From NCBI RefSeq assembly GCF_900113275.1, contig NZ_FOOU01000003.1, forward strand, positions 62,001-126,000: DNA of 64,000 nucleotides, given 5' to 3'. Positions 27,931 to 36,725 of this stretch are shown here, piece after piece (the first letter of the stretch is position 1; each line of letters starts with the position of its first letter). Origin of the DNA: Neptunomonas qingdaonensis (GTDB lineage Bacteria; Pseudomonadota; Gammaproteobacteria; Pseudomonadales; Balneatricaceae). The position numbers were made by a program, and so were the translations under genes. The notes under the pieces are model-generated. The model saw only the letters and a list, made by a program, of their open reading frames with translations, was not told where the DNA came from and did not search any database.

Positions 27931-28334
27931 ATGGGAATAATATTTGGCAGCTGCCTTTGTGGAGATGTCCAGTTCAAATGTGAAAATGAGTTTTCGCAGT
28001 TTCATTTATGTCATTGTTCACAATGCCAAAAACTACTGGGTCAGCTCATGTTTCCAACTTGTTCACAGCGGCTGACAATATTGAATGGATAACCGGAAAA
28101 GATTTCATTAAAAGATATGATGTGCCTGGCAGATCGATTTCCAACGCGTTTTGTGTCAACTGTGGGTCCCCTGTACCTTATATTTCTGATTCAGATAAGT
28201 CTCTTATTATACCGGCCGGTGTTTTAGATTCGGCACCAGATATTACACCTCAAGATAATATATTTTGGGGCGAACATGCATCTTGGTATGAGGCTGGAAT
28301 AAAGTCGAAAAAATATGATGGCTTTCCCGAATAA
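27931..28334 (+). pseudogene. GFA/CENP-V family zinc protein, frameshifted
   Basis: ATG 27931 has a fine GGAGGAG site and reads MGIIFGSCLCGDVQF then FHLCHCSQCQK, after which the frame goes to TAA. The next frame continues TTGSAHVSNLFTAADN and ends KYDGFPE at 28334. The switch falls in a run of five A (28028-28032); six A would restore a 134-residue protein. All expected zinc ligands are present across the two parts: CLC, CHCSQC and CVNC. The family includes glutathione-dependent formaldehyde-activating-like proteins of uncertain role. It lies between two 32-bp direct repeats. Confidence 0.82.
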
Positions 28335-28370
28335 GCATGTAACAAGACCATCAAAAACCGCACTTTTGAA

Positions 28371-28402
28371 AATGGGGTCAGATCACAGTTGTTGCTAATA
28401 TA
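28371..28402. repeat. 32-bp direct repeat, copy 2
   Basis: Identical over all 32 bases to the copy at 27733-27764 and in the same orientation. It starts 37 bp after the GFA stop. The sequences outside the repeat diverge at once on both sides. Confidence 0.9.
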
Positions 28403-28427
28403 ACTATCACAAGGATCGAAGTGTTCT

Positions 28428-28486
28428 GGTAATCCCCTCAAAAATTAATAGTGATGGATTCAACCTCACTAAAAAGCAGGATTACC
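28428..28486. repeat. Nested imperfect hairpin
   Basis: Outer arms GGTAATCC (28428-28435) and GGATTACC (28479-28486) enclose inner arms TAGTGA (28449-28454) and TCACTA (28466-28471). There is no T run, so it is not a simple terminator. It lies just after the second direct repeat and could be a mobile-element end or a recombination-site structure. This is inference. Confidence 0.55.
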
Positions 28487-28552
28487 CCGTGTTCTCAGTT
28501 AAGGCTAGGATTGCGTAGTACTCGCTTGCCCAGTCTTAATTATGGGTAGTGT

Positions 28553-28987
28553 TTATAAAAGATCTTTTTTAACCTGCTTGATTCGTTCTTTATTGGCTTC
28601 AGTGCGATTAATGGCAGTAAGCTTGCTCGATTTTTTTACAACCACATCTTCAACGCTGAGTAATTTCTCGTGAAGTTTTTCGCTCGCAGCCAGTAGCAAA
28701 GAGTAAGCTTCTTGATCAATATTGTCGGTATGATCTAAAGCGGTGATGGCTTTATCCATCAGGCTAGGGAGTAAGCATAAAAGGTTATCCCCGGTTGGCG
28801 CATCCTTGATAAGCTCTCGCTCTGCGAGCCATTCGTCGAGGCTTAGTAACTCATCCTGGGATAACTTGCTTATGACGTGCGGGGCGGCAATTTTAAGATT
28901 CTCGTCAAAACGGACGATGACGGATTGCTTGTTATTGGAATAAGTACGTATGCATTCGACACTGCCGTTTTTAACCTGAAATTTCAT
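28553..28987 (-). CDS. Hypothetical protein
   Basis: A 144-residue protein with no signal peptide or membrane segment. It starts MKFQVKNGSVECIRTYSNNKQSVIVRFDENL, has a helical middle (LSQDELLSLDEWLAERELI) and a Lys-rich C-terminus (EANKERIKQVKKDLL). AAGGAG upstream of the ATG supports expression. I do not recognise the family. It lies alone in the accessory stretch between the direct repeats and fadE. Confidence 0.65.
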   Translation of the reverse strand: MKFQVKNGSVECIRTYSNNKQSVIVRFDENLKIAAPHVISKLSQDELLSLDEWLAERELIKDAPTGDNLLCLLPSLMDKAITALDHTDNIDQEAYSLLLAASEKLHEKLLSVEDVVVKKSSKLTAINRTEANKERIKQVKKDLL

Positions 28988-29384
28988 GCTGATACATTAC
29001 TCCTTTTTGTGTTGAGTTTTTCTTGCGGGTGGTTTCAGGAAAATAGTCTTGGCGGGTTTAGTAAGGCTATTTATCCATGATTTTAAATCCTGATACCCAC
29101 TGAAAATTTTACTCCTATCGCGGGCTTTAGCAACTCGACCGGCCGGAGCCGTCACACAAATCTAACAGACGTGGTAGAGTAATCCTGAGTAACTGAAGTG
29201 GCAGAATCAGCTCTAGGGTCCGTGGATACGCTGGTTTTTGTTTTTCTGGCGTTGTCGGCTGCACGATGAATTTGTCCTGGATTCACGCTCCATACCTCTG
29301 TCGGGATTTACACTATTCTCCTGTATTCCCCTGATAGTGCAGTAATGATAAGGTTTGAATAATAGTTCAGCAAAGGTCATGACT
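28988..29384. other. Non-coding gap upstream of fadE
   Basis: This 397-bp stretch holds no frame with recognisable protein sequence on either strand and no clear terminator. It presumably carries the promoters of the hypothetical gene (minus) and the acyl-CoA dehydrogenase gene (plus). I see no convincing operator. Confidence 0.5.
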
Positions 29385-31580
29385 ATGAATAGCTGGCGTC
29401 AACGTTATATCAGTGCACCCCTCTTACGGCGGCTTAAAAAGGTACTGCCACCCATATCAGATACCGAGCGCGAGGCGCTGGAGGCGGGTGATGTTTGGTG
29501 GGATGCCGAACTCCTGTCCGGCAAGCCCGACTGGTCGTCGTTTCTGGCATTAGACGAGCCGGTCTTTTCCGCCGAGGAGCAGGCCTTTTTGGATGGTCCC
29601 GTCGCAGAGCTATGTAGCATGATTGACGACTGGGCCATCTCGGCCGAACAGCGGCGTATTCCCGAAGCTATCTGGCAATTTTTAAAAGAGAAGCGCTTTT
29701 TTGGGATGATTATTCCCAAACAGTACGGTGGCCTGGAATTCTCTGCTTACGCACATTCTGAAGTCGTGGTGCGGATTTCCACCCGCAGTATTGCGGTAGC
29801 GGTGACAGTGATGGTTCCCAATTCTCTCGGCCCCGGCGAGCTGTTAATGGAGTTTGGTACGCAAGCGCAAAAAGATCACTACTTGCCACGCCTGGCCGAT
29901 GGTCGTGAAATTCCCTGTTTTGGGCTGACCAGTCCCGAAGCAGGCTCCGATGCGGCGGCAATGGTTGATCGTGGTGACGTGTGTTATCAAGAGCACAACG
30001 GCGAGCGTGTATTAGGAATCAAACTAAACTGGCACAAACGTTACATTACACTGGGGCCTGTGGCGACCTTGTTGGGCTTGGCGTTTAAACTCTACGATCC
30101 GGATCATCTGATCAGTGACAGGGAAGAGTGGGGCATTACCGCTGCGTTAGTGCCGACTGATCTTGAGGGCATTGATATCGGCAGGCGCCACTATCCTGCC
30201 ATGCAGGTTTTTCAGAATGGGCCCAATTGGGGTCACGACGTCTTCATCCCCATGGATCAGGTGATTGGTGGCCAGGACGGCATCGGTCAGGGCTGGAAAA
30301 TGTTAATGACTGCGTTGGCTGCCGGGCGCAGTATTTCATTACCGTCGCTCAGCGTGGGTGGCGCGATATTGGCCGCGCGAACCACCGGTGCCTATGCCCG
30401 GATTCGTGAACAGTTTGGCATTCCAGTGGGTAAGTTCGAAGGGGTACAGCAGTGCCTCGCGCAAATCGCGGCGACGGCATATGTGCTGGATGCTGCACGC
30501 AAAACCACGATGGGTGTGTTGCAGACAGGTAAGGTGCCAGTGGTTATTTCGGCCATATTGAAATCCCAGGCCACCTATCGACTGCGTAACACTATGAATG
30601 ACGCGATGGATGTACACGGTGGTAAAACCGTATGCGATGGGCCGGCTAATTATTTGGGAAATATTTATCGTTCTATTCCTGTCGCGATTACGGTGGAGGG
30701 GGCTAATATTTTAACGCGTAACCTGATTATTTTCGGTCAGGGAGCTATCCGCTGCCACCCGTATTTGTTACAAGAAATGCAAGTCGCTGAACAGGCCGAT
30801 GAAGCGGAAGCCGTGAAACAGTTTGATAAACTCTTGTTTAAACATCTGCGTTTTCAGTGTGCGACCTTAGGTAGGGCGGTGCTGCATACCTGGACATCTG
30901 GCCGGTTCGCCAGTGCACCCTCCAATGTGGGAAACCTTGCTGGCCATTATCGAAGCTTGAGTCGCTATTCGGCAGTGTTGACTCTGGTGACAGAAATCGC
31001 ATTGGTTTCACTGGGTGGCGCATTAAAACGCAAAGAGCTGATTTCGGCGCGACTCGGTGATGTGTTGGGCGAGTTATATTTGCTCAGCTGTGTCTTAAAG
31101 CGTTTCAACGATGAAGGTTGTCCTGAAGAGAGCCGTCCTTTGTTAGACTGGTGCATGCATACGGGTATCAATACCATCAGACAACGTCTGGCTGAAGTCA
31201 CGGCTAATTTTCCGATCCGGCCGTTGGGCTGGTTGATGCGTATGCTGGTAATGCCTTTTGGTGCCGGTCATACGCCACCTGCGGATGAGCTGACCCGTCA
31301 ATGCGCGGAGCTGTTACTGTCGGATTCGCCAACCCGCCGCCGATTGACCGATGCAGTATTCACCGGCAACCCCGGGGATGGCGTTGATCGTATCGAGCAG
31401 GCCTTCATCGCTGTTATTAACACAGAAAAACTGCGCGAAAAATTGAGTGGCAAACAAACGATAGAGCAGGCACTGTCAGAAAAGTTGATCACAGAAGCCG
31501 AAGCTCAACTCCTGAAGGAGGCCGAGCAAGCTGTGGCGCTGGCTATCGCAGTGGATGATTTTGATGCCGACCTGAAGTAG
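29385..31580 (+). CDS. fadE: Acyl-CoA dehydrogenase, FadE type
   Basis: FAD-dependent first step of fatty-acid beta-oxidation. The roughly 731-residue protein has the acyl-CoA dehydrogenase core (KQYGGLEFSAYAHSEVV, then CFGLTSPEAGSDAAAM), the catalytic-region DVHGGKTVCDGPANYLG and TVEGANILTRNLIIFGQG near residue 437, and a long DUF1974-type C-terminal domain. It lacks the N-terminal membrane helices of E. coli FadE (814 residues). ATG 29385 is chosen because AAAGG lies about 8 bases upstream; ATG 29379 and TTG 29355 are in frame but worse spaced. Confidence 0.93.
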   Translation: MNSWRQRYISAPLLRRLKKVLPPISDTEREALEAGDVWWDAELLSGKPDWSSFLALDEPVFSAEEQAFLDGPVAELCSMIDDWAISAEQRRIPEAIWQFLKEKRFFGMIIPKQYGGLEFSAYAHSEVVVRISTRSIAVAVTVMVPNSLGPGELLMEFGTQAQKDHYLPRLADGREIPCFGLTSPEAGSDAAAMVDRGDVCYQEHNGERVLGIKLNWHKRYITLGPVATLLGLAFKLYDPDHLISDREEWGITAALVPTDLEGIDIGRRHYPAMQVFQNGPNWGHDVFIPMDQVIGGQDGIGQGWKMLMTALAAGRSISLPSLSVGGAILAARTTGAYARIREQFGIPVGKFEGVQQCLAQIAATAYVLDAARKTTMGVLQTGKVPVVISAILKSQATYRLRNTMNDAMDVHGGKTVCDGPANYLGNIYRSIPVAITVEGANILTRNLIIFGQGAIRCHPYLLQEMQVAEQADEAEAVKQFDKLLFKHLRFQCATLGRAVLHTWTSGRFASAPSNVGNLAGHYRSLSRYSAVLTLVTEIALVSLGGALKRKELISARLGDVLGELYLLSCVLKRFNDEGCPEESRPLLDWCMHTGINTIRQRLAEVTANFPIRPLGWLMRMLVMPFGAGHTPPADELTRQCAELLLSDSPTRRRLTDAVFTGNPGDGVDRIEQAFIAVINTEKLREKLSGKQTIEQALSEKLITEAEAQLLKEAEQAVALAIAVDDFDADLK

Positions 31581-31681
31581 TTGAAACAGCAGCGTGGCTT
31601 GTCAGCTTGATTGCGGGCAGACTAAGCCCCATGCTACTCATCACTTATTTATTGCGTTATGTAATTTAAAGGATTGAGCTA

Positions 31682-31993
31682 TTGGCAAATATATTCAGCA
31701 ATATTCCATCAGAATTACCCGATGAAATATTCGAAGATATTATCAATACAGAAAAGCTAAGAGTTGAGCGGATCGTATCAAAGGGACAAACATCTCCCAA
31801 CGCTGGCTGGTACGATCAGCGTGAAAATGAATGGGTGATTGTTTTATCTGGTTACGGTGTCATTGAGTATAAAAATGGTGTTAAGGTCACTCTTAAACAA
31901 GGTGATTACTTAAATATCAAAGCCCATGAAAAGCACCGGGTGATAGAAACATCATCTGATGAAATTACGGTTTGGTTAGCCATTTTCTATTGA
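31682..31993 (+). CDS. Small cupin-domain protein
   Basis: A 103-residue single cupin. The beta-barrel core is visible in EWVIVLSGYGVIEYKNG, LKQGDYLNIKAHEKHRVIETSSDE and ITVWLAIFY, with His in the second cupin motif. The start is TTG 31682, with AAAGGA eight bases upstream; no ATG fits. Substrate unknown. It stands between fadE and a peroxiredoxin without a shared operon signal. Confidence 0.75.
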   Translation: MANIFSNIPSELPDEIFEDIINTEKLRVERIVSKGQTSPNAGWYDQRENEWVIVLSGYGVIEYKNGVKVTLKQGDYLNIKAHEKHRVIETSSDEITVWLAIFY

Positions 31994-32123
31994 GCGTGTT
32001 CATCCAAACAAGGGCAATGAAACTGATCAAAGCCTGAGTATCTGTTGATTATTCAGGTTTTCACATAGGCTACCCGAGCTTGATTAAATATGGGTGTCAC
32101 CGTGAGTACGTTAGAGGAAAAGC

Positions 32124-32774
32124 ATGAAAAGTTTAAAAGAACAAACCATCGCTAAGATTGAAGAGTCACGACAGGCTAACCCTGCGTTTATGGAAGCCGT
32201 CGACGACATTATTGTTCAGGCTAAAGCCTTTCAACAAGGTGCCTATGCTATCGGGCCTGGTGAGAAAGTACCTGATTTTGTACTACCGAATCAACAAGGT
32301 AAATTAACATCGCTGGTTGATTTACTAGCAAAAGGCCCCCTGGTTGTCACATTTTATCGCGGTAGTTGGTGTCCGTACTGCAACTTACAGCTCAGAGCTT
32401 TGCAAGCACGCTTAGGCGAAATTCATGCGCTGGGTGCCGAATTGGTAGCCATCAGTCCACAAGTGCCTGATGGCTCAATGAAAAAAAATGAAATTAGTGA
32501 AATGGATTTTGTTGTCTTGTCTGACCAAGATGCAAAAGTCGCATCACTATACGGCGTTGCCTGGAAAGTGCCCGAGTATCTTGTGGAGCACATGAGGGTG
32601 GATCGTCAGCTTGACCTTGGCGCCATCAATAACGGCAACGGCAGTGTGTTACCGATTCCCGCCACATTTGTAATAGGGCGTGACGGGGTCGTCACCTGGC
32701 GCTATGTGGACGTTGATTATCGGACACGCTCAGAGCCGAACGATATTATCGAGGCATTGCAGAAGTTGTCCTAA
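32124..32774 (+). CDS. Peroxiredoxin-like AhpC/TSA family protein
   Basis: A 216-residue thioredoxin-fold protein. The active site is FYRGSWCPYCNLQL, a CxxC near residues 80-83, preceded by KVPDFVLPNQQGKLTSL. The C-terminal half has LDLGAINNGNGSVLPIPATFVIGRDG. The family reduces peroxides or disulfides in the cytoplasm; no signal peptide is present. The exact reductant is unknown. Confidence 0.88.
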   Translation: MKSLKEQTIAKIEESRQANPAFMEAVDDIIVQAKAFQQGAYAIGPGEKVPDFVLPNQQGKLTSLVDLLAKGPLVVTFYRGSWCPYCNLQLRALQARLGEIHALGAELVAISPQVPDGSMKKNEISEMDFVVLSDQDAKVASLYGVAWKVPEYLVEHMRVDRQLDLGAINNGNGSVLPIPATFVIGRDGVVTWRYVDVDYRTRSEPNDIIEALQKLS

Positions 32775-32824
32775 GGATACTGTTTGATCAACCGGCGCAA
32801 CATAGTGAATCGCATTTTGTGCGC

Positions 32825-33046
32825 CTAGTAGGATGAGTTAGGCGTATTGTGAGGATCGATCTCGCCATACACCTCATCAGGATCAACATCGTTGATCAGT
32901 AAAGTTTCCCTTACTTTTTCAATGTGCTCCAGTACCGCTTCATAGCGATCACCGTACTCATATTTAGTCACTTCAATGGCTTTAGGCATATAGGTAAAAG
33001 CGATCTTCAGTGCCAGCAAAGCATCATCGTTTATTTTATCGGTCAT
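32825..33046 (-). CDS. Small hypothetical protein
   Basis: A 73-residue acidic protein, MTDKINDDALLALKIAFTYMPKAIEV then helical and ending NTPNSSY. CGGAGA upstream of its ATG supports expression. I recognise no family. It converges with the peroxiredoxin gene. Confidence 0.6.
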   Translation of the reverse strand: MTDKINDDALLALKIAFTYMPKAIEVTKYEYGDRYEAVLEHIEKVRETLLINDVDPDEVYGEIDPHNTPNSSY

Positions 33047-33218
33047 AGTGATCTCCGTTTTTTGATGTTGAAATTAATGTGTTAGCTAAATGTAACCAGA
33101 CACTTGAGTGAAAGACAATGACCGTCAATTATTAAGGTGTCAACATGACACAGAAAAGAGTGTATAAGCTTTTTTTATAGTACTCTGCCAATCATGCGAT
33201 GGATAAAAAGGATGTTTA

Positions 33219-34682
33219 ATGAGTAATTCTCTGCTGCGATCATTCGGTCGTCTGTTTCTGGTGTTTTTCTTGTTATGTGGTGGGCCGCTGTTAGTGAGCG
33301 CTGATACCGCTAAAACTGAGGGGTTGAACAGTGAGGCAGTTAGCCAGCCCGCTACGTTCGAGAATACCGAGCGGGTGATTGGTGTCGATAAGCCCATCAA
33401 GGATGCACAAATACAGTCCAGAATTCAGGGGATTTTGACAACAGCTGAGAAATACACAGATTTAACGGTTGAGTCGCGACAGGGGCTGGTGTTTCTTGGC
33501 GGGCAGGCCCTTGATGAGCACTTTGTCGGATGGGCAACGGATATTGCTAAAAATACCGAAGGTGTCGTCGCTGTTATTAACAATATCTCGATGGTTAAAA
33601 AGAGTGTCTTGGATTTGGCTCCGCTACGCGGCGAGCTGATTCGGCTTTGGTATTCTGCGTTGAAAGTGTTTCCCATGGTAGTGATTGGTTTAGTGGTGCT
33701 GATCATCTGCTTTATGCTGGCGCGACCGCTGACCAGTATTTTAATGAAGCCTTTTAGTGGCGAAAATAAAAGCCAGTTGGTGCAGGTAGTATTAAGCCGT
33801 GCCATCATGCTGTTTATCATGTTGTTTGGCTTTTATTTTTTCCTGAATATTGCCGGTTTAACACAGGTTGCCGTGGCTATTATTAGTGGTACGGGTGTTA
33901 TTGGGCTGGTGGTTGGTTTTGCATTTAAAGATATTGCGGAAAACTTTATCGCTAGTTTGTTATTGAGTGTGCAGCGTCCTTTTCGGATGGGCGATGTGAT
34001 CGAGGTCAGTAACCATAAAGGCGTTGTGCAAAAAATGACGGCGCGTGCCACCACCTTAATCGATTTCGATGGCAACCATATTCAAATTCCGAATGCGACT
34101 ATTTATACCAACGTGATTAAAAACTGGACGGCTAACCCATTCTCGCGGGGGAGTTTTGTTTTGGGTATTGGTTATGATGCCAGTATTCGTCAATCACAAG
34201 CACTGGCAATGCAGTTGCTCTCGCAACATGAAGCTGTGATGACAGATCCTGAGCCGCAAGTCATGGTGGAATCGTTAGGTTCGGCCACCATTAATCTGCG
34301 AATCTATTATTGGGTTGATCAGCGTAAGCACAGTGGCGCTAAGGTAGGGTCTACCATGATGCGTTTGATTATGCGTGAACTGGAGCGCAATGGCATTAGT
34401 ATGCCGGATGATTCACGAGAGATTATTTTTCCAAAAGGTGTGCCTGTTGTGATGCATGAGAAAGCGGCAGCCACTACTGAATTGACGGCTACTCGTCATT
34501 CTGAAGCGGCTGGCGCTTCGGTTAATCCGTCAGGAATTGTACCAGGCGTTGTATCTGATCGGGCGCAGATCGAAGCTGATCTTGAAATCAGTGAGCACGA
34601 GGACTTAAGCAGTGATACCGACGAAATACGCCAGCAGGCGGCTGCCGCGCGTGAGCCTGAACAAGGCAGGAATATTCTCTGA
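33219..34682 (+). CDS. MscS-family mechanosensitive channel with BON domain
   Basis: A 487-residue inner-membrane protein. It has an N-terminal signal or anchor (LFLVFFLLCGGPLLVSA), a periplasmic BON domain at about 50-130 (AQIQSRIQGILTT, ending GVVAVINNISMV), three transmembrane helices (about 150-265) with the pore-lining GTGVIGLVVGFAFKDIAENFIASLLL, and the cytoplasmic beta domain with PFRMGDVIEV and DGNHIQIPNATIYTNVIKNW. The C-terminal tail of about 60 residues is low-complexity and acidic. It probably acts as an osmotic release channel. Confidence 0.93.
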   Translation: MSNSLLRSFGRLFLVFFLLCGGPLLVSADTAKTEGLNSEAVSQPATFENTERVIGVDKPIKDAQIQSRIQGILTTAEKYTDLTVESRQGLVFLGGQALDEHFVGWATDIAKNTEGVVAVINNISMVKKSVLDLAPLRGELIRLWYSALKVFPMVVIGLVVLIICFMLARPLTSILMKPFSGENKSQLVQVVLSRAIMLFIMLFGFYFFLNIAGLTQVAVAIISGTGVIGLVVGFAFKDIAENFIASLLLSVQRPFRMGDVIEVSNHKGVVQKMTARATTLIDFDGNHIQIPNATIYTNVIKNWTANPFSRGSFVLGIGYDASIRQSQALAMQLLSQHEAVMTDPEPQVMVESLGSATINLRIYYWVDQRKHSGAKVGSTMMRLIMRELERNGISMPDDSREIIFPKGVPVVMHEKAAATTELTATRHSEAAGASVNPSGIVPGVVSDRAQIEADLEISEHEDLSSDTDEIRQQAAAAREPEQGRNIL

Positions 34683-34750
34683 TCTTTGATTAACAGATAC
34701 CTTTTCGAGGGGATAATGAAAACGTGAAGGAGGCAAAGCGCATTAGCTCT

Positions 34751-35388
34751 CTATAATTTTGTCACGTTTACTTGTCCGCTGCTGCGTTCTTGTAAAGCCG
34801 ACAGTAATGCATTGGTTTCATTTGCGGGCAAGCTGATGTGTAGCATAACTGTGTCGCTGTATTGGCTGTCGATCAGCGTAACTTTGCTGTTATGCAGGAC
34901 CGAATCCACAATGGCGGATAGTGTGTAGGGGTATTCGATTTTTATCTGACAGCGTGGGTGGACTTCTTCAAATTGGGCCTGTGCAATCGCTTCTTTTACA
35001 CTGGTTGAGTAGGCGCGTACTAAGCCGCCGGTACCCAATTTTATGCCTCCAAAAAAGCGTGTGACGATGACACAGGCTTCACCCACGTTGTTTCCTTGCA
35101 GTACATTAAACATCGGCTTGCCTGCAGTGCCAGAGGGCTCTCCGTCATCACTGTAGCCAAAGCCTTCTTCGGCCAAGGGCGATCCTGTTATAAAAGCACT
35201 GCAGTGGTGATTGGCTGAGGGGTGGTGTTTTTAGCCTGCTGGATACAAGCACGTGCCGCTGCAACAGTAGAAAGTGGTGTTATCGATACATAAAAACGGC
35301 TCTTTTTAATTTCATAGAGCGTTTCAGTTGTCGCGATCGGTTTCCGATAAAAGGAATCGGCTAAGGTGTCGGCCAAGGATCCGGGCAA
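34751..35388 (-). pseudogene. yigZ: YigZ/IMPACT family protein, frameshifted
   Basis: The N-terminal part reads ETLYEIKKSRFYVSI and runs to a stop, while the rest (GFGYSDDGEPSGTAGKPM, RFFGGIKLGTGGLVRAYS) lies in another frame. Between them the second frame gives NHHCSAFITGSPLAEEG, which matches the family HHC motif. One missing base near 35211-35218 explains the break. With it restored the protein is about 212 residues, normal for YigZ. The start is probably TTG 35388. It is convergent with the MscS gene. Damage could be real or a sequencing error. Confidence 0.85.
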
Positions 35389-35579
35389 TGATGCGTACCG
35401 TCTGTATTAGTTGTAAAGGGGATAATGATAGCAGAGTCCCTGATATTTTCTGAACGGATGATACGGGCCTTGAAGTGATTTATATTAGTCGCCAGGGTCT
35501 CATTTCGCATATTTGATTTGATTTAGGCGCAGTTACATTTTACTGTAACAGAATCAGTTTGTTCTGAAAGGAGGAGCAC

Positions 35580-35816
35580 ATGGATACAGTTAAGCATAAT
35601 CTCACCAATCTTTTTTTACAGCTGGGGTTGTCTGCAGAAAGCAAAGATATCGATGCGTTTGTGAAACAACACTCACTGGATGATGGCGTTGCTCTTGAGG
35701 ATGCTGCGTTCTGGAATGAGGCGCAATCCCAGTTCATTCGTGAAAGTCGTGCTAATGATGCGGATTGGTCCGAAATGGTTGATGAGCTTGATACATTACT
35801 GCGAGACAAGAAATAA
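35580..35816 (+). CDS. DUF2789-family protein
   Basis: A 78-residue acidic protein, MDTVKHNLTNLFLQLGLSAES, then DAAFWNEAQSQFIRES and DADWSEMVDELDTLLR. The LF-QLGL and ADW--VVD-LD-LLR patterns are those of DUF2789. AGGAGGAG precedes the ATG. No function is known for the family. Confidence 0.85.
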   Translation: MDTVKHNLTNLFLQLGLSAESKDIDAFVKQHSLDDGVALEDAAFWNEAQSQFIRESRANDADWSEMVDELDTLLRDKK

Positions 35817-35853
35817 TAAGCGAATCATCGGTTAGCATTATTTAGGGGTGTCT

Positions 35854-35991
35854 ATGAAAAAATTATATATCGTTCTGATGACGTTTGCGTTAAGCGTAGG
35901 AATCTCAGGCTGCAGCACTGTCGAAGGTTTAGGCAAAGACATTGAAAAAGGTGGTGAGGCGATTGAGAAGGCGGCTAAAAAGCATCAATAG
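35854..35991 (+). CDS. Entericidin-like small lipoprotein
   Basis: A 45-residue lipoprotein beginning MKKLYIVLMTFALSVGISGC, with a lipobox ISGC and lipidated Cys20, then STVEGLGKDIEKGGEAIEKAAKK. This is the entericidin A/B pattern: a short amphipathic helix on a lipid anchor. Length and sequence fit EcnB-type proteins, which respond to stress in enterobacteria. It lies 38 bp after the DUF2789 gene and before a terminator. Confidence 0.88.
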   Translation: MKKLYIVLMTFALSVGISGCSTVEGLGKDIEKGGEAIEKAAKKHQ

Positions 35992-36002
35992 AACTGAATA
36001 TT

Positions 36003-36030
36003 AAAAGGGTGCCATTGGTACCCTTTTTTA
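36003..36030. terminator. Bidirectional terminator between entericidin gene and lutC
   Basis: AAAAGGGTGCC / GGTACCCTTTT with one G-T pair and an ATT loop, followed by T6 on the plus strand and AAAA before it. It can end both the plus-strand small genes and the minus-strand lut operon. Confidence 0.85.
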
Positions 36031-36046
36031 TTGTCTGTGACCCGGT

Positions 36047-36712
36047 TTAGTCATTAATCAGCAAAATGATCAGATCTTTTGGCCCGTGTGCCCCCATCTG
36101 TAATTTCTGTTCAATATCCGCGCTGCGAGAAGGTCCGGTAATCATATTAACGGTACGTGGCAGATCGCCCTGGGTTTTATCGCGTAGCCTCTGCCAGGCA
36201 TCTTCGTAAGGGCCGACGATATCGGATCTTTTCAAGATAACAAAATGATTATCCGGCAAGAAGTTCAGCGTTGTCGGGCTATCTTTGCCCGAATGCAGCA
36301 TCAATGTACCAGTTTCAGCGATACCGGCAAAACTGCTGGTTAGGCTGGCGGCATCTCCTACCTGTGCAACCCGTTGTTCGCAGCTAAGATCACTCACTGA
36401 ATTCCAATCTAACGCCAGAATGGATGCATCACTGGCGGTGACCAAGGAGCTGATATTATGTTCTTTCAGCCAGTTGGCGCAGATCTGCGGCACTTCATTA
36501 ATGCTCTCCAGCTGATAAACTTCAGCGGCGGCTTCGGTTGCCATGGCAATGAACAGTGCGACCTGTTCTTCGTGCGGTAGCTGGGCGCGTTGCGGCACAA
36601 GATTTCGCGTATGTGCGTTGATGCGATTGATCACGGCCTGTTTTTGCTCTTGGCTGGCTTCACCGCGTTTCAGGCCGTGGCGGATATTGCCAAGGATCTC
36701 TGCTTTACTCAT
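36047..36712 (-). CDS. lutC: Lactate utilisation protein C (LUD domain)
   Basis: A 221-residue LUD-domain protein, third subunit of the LutABC L-lactate oxidation complex. Visible features: MSKAEILGNIRHGLKRGE at the start, AGIAETGTLMLHSGKDSPTTLNFLPDNHFVIL in the core and TGPSRSADIEQKLQMGAHGP near the end, all typical of LutC. It begins 13 bp after lutB and is the last gene of the operon. Confidence 0.93.
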   Translation of the reverse strand: MSKAEILGNIRHGLKRGEASQEQKQAVINRINAHTRNLVPQRAQLPHEEQVALFIAMATEAAAEVYQLESINEVPQICANWLKEHNISSLVTASDASILALDWNSVSDLSCEQRVAQVGDAASLTSSFAGIAETGTLMLHSGKDSPTTLNFLPDNHFVILKRSDIVGPYEDAWQRLRDKTQGDLPRTVNMITGPSRSADIEQKLQMGAHGPKDLIILLIND

Positions 36713-36725
36713 AACAATTCCTCCG

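Noticed and set aside
27795-27977. A 60-codon minus-strand frame overlapping the GFA start
   Set aside because: It lacks a ribosome binding site and overlaps the well-supported N-terminus of the GFA gene.
27733-28486. Integron cassette with attC site around the GFA gene
   Set aside because: The direct repeats lack the RYYYAAC/GTTRRRY core boxes, and the nested hairpin does not show attC box order.
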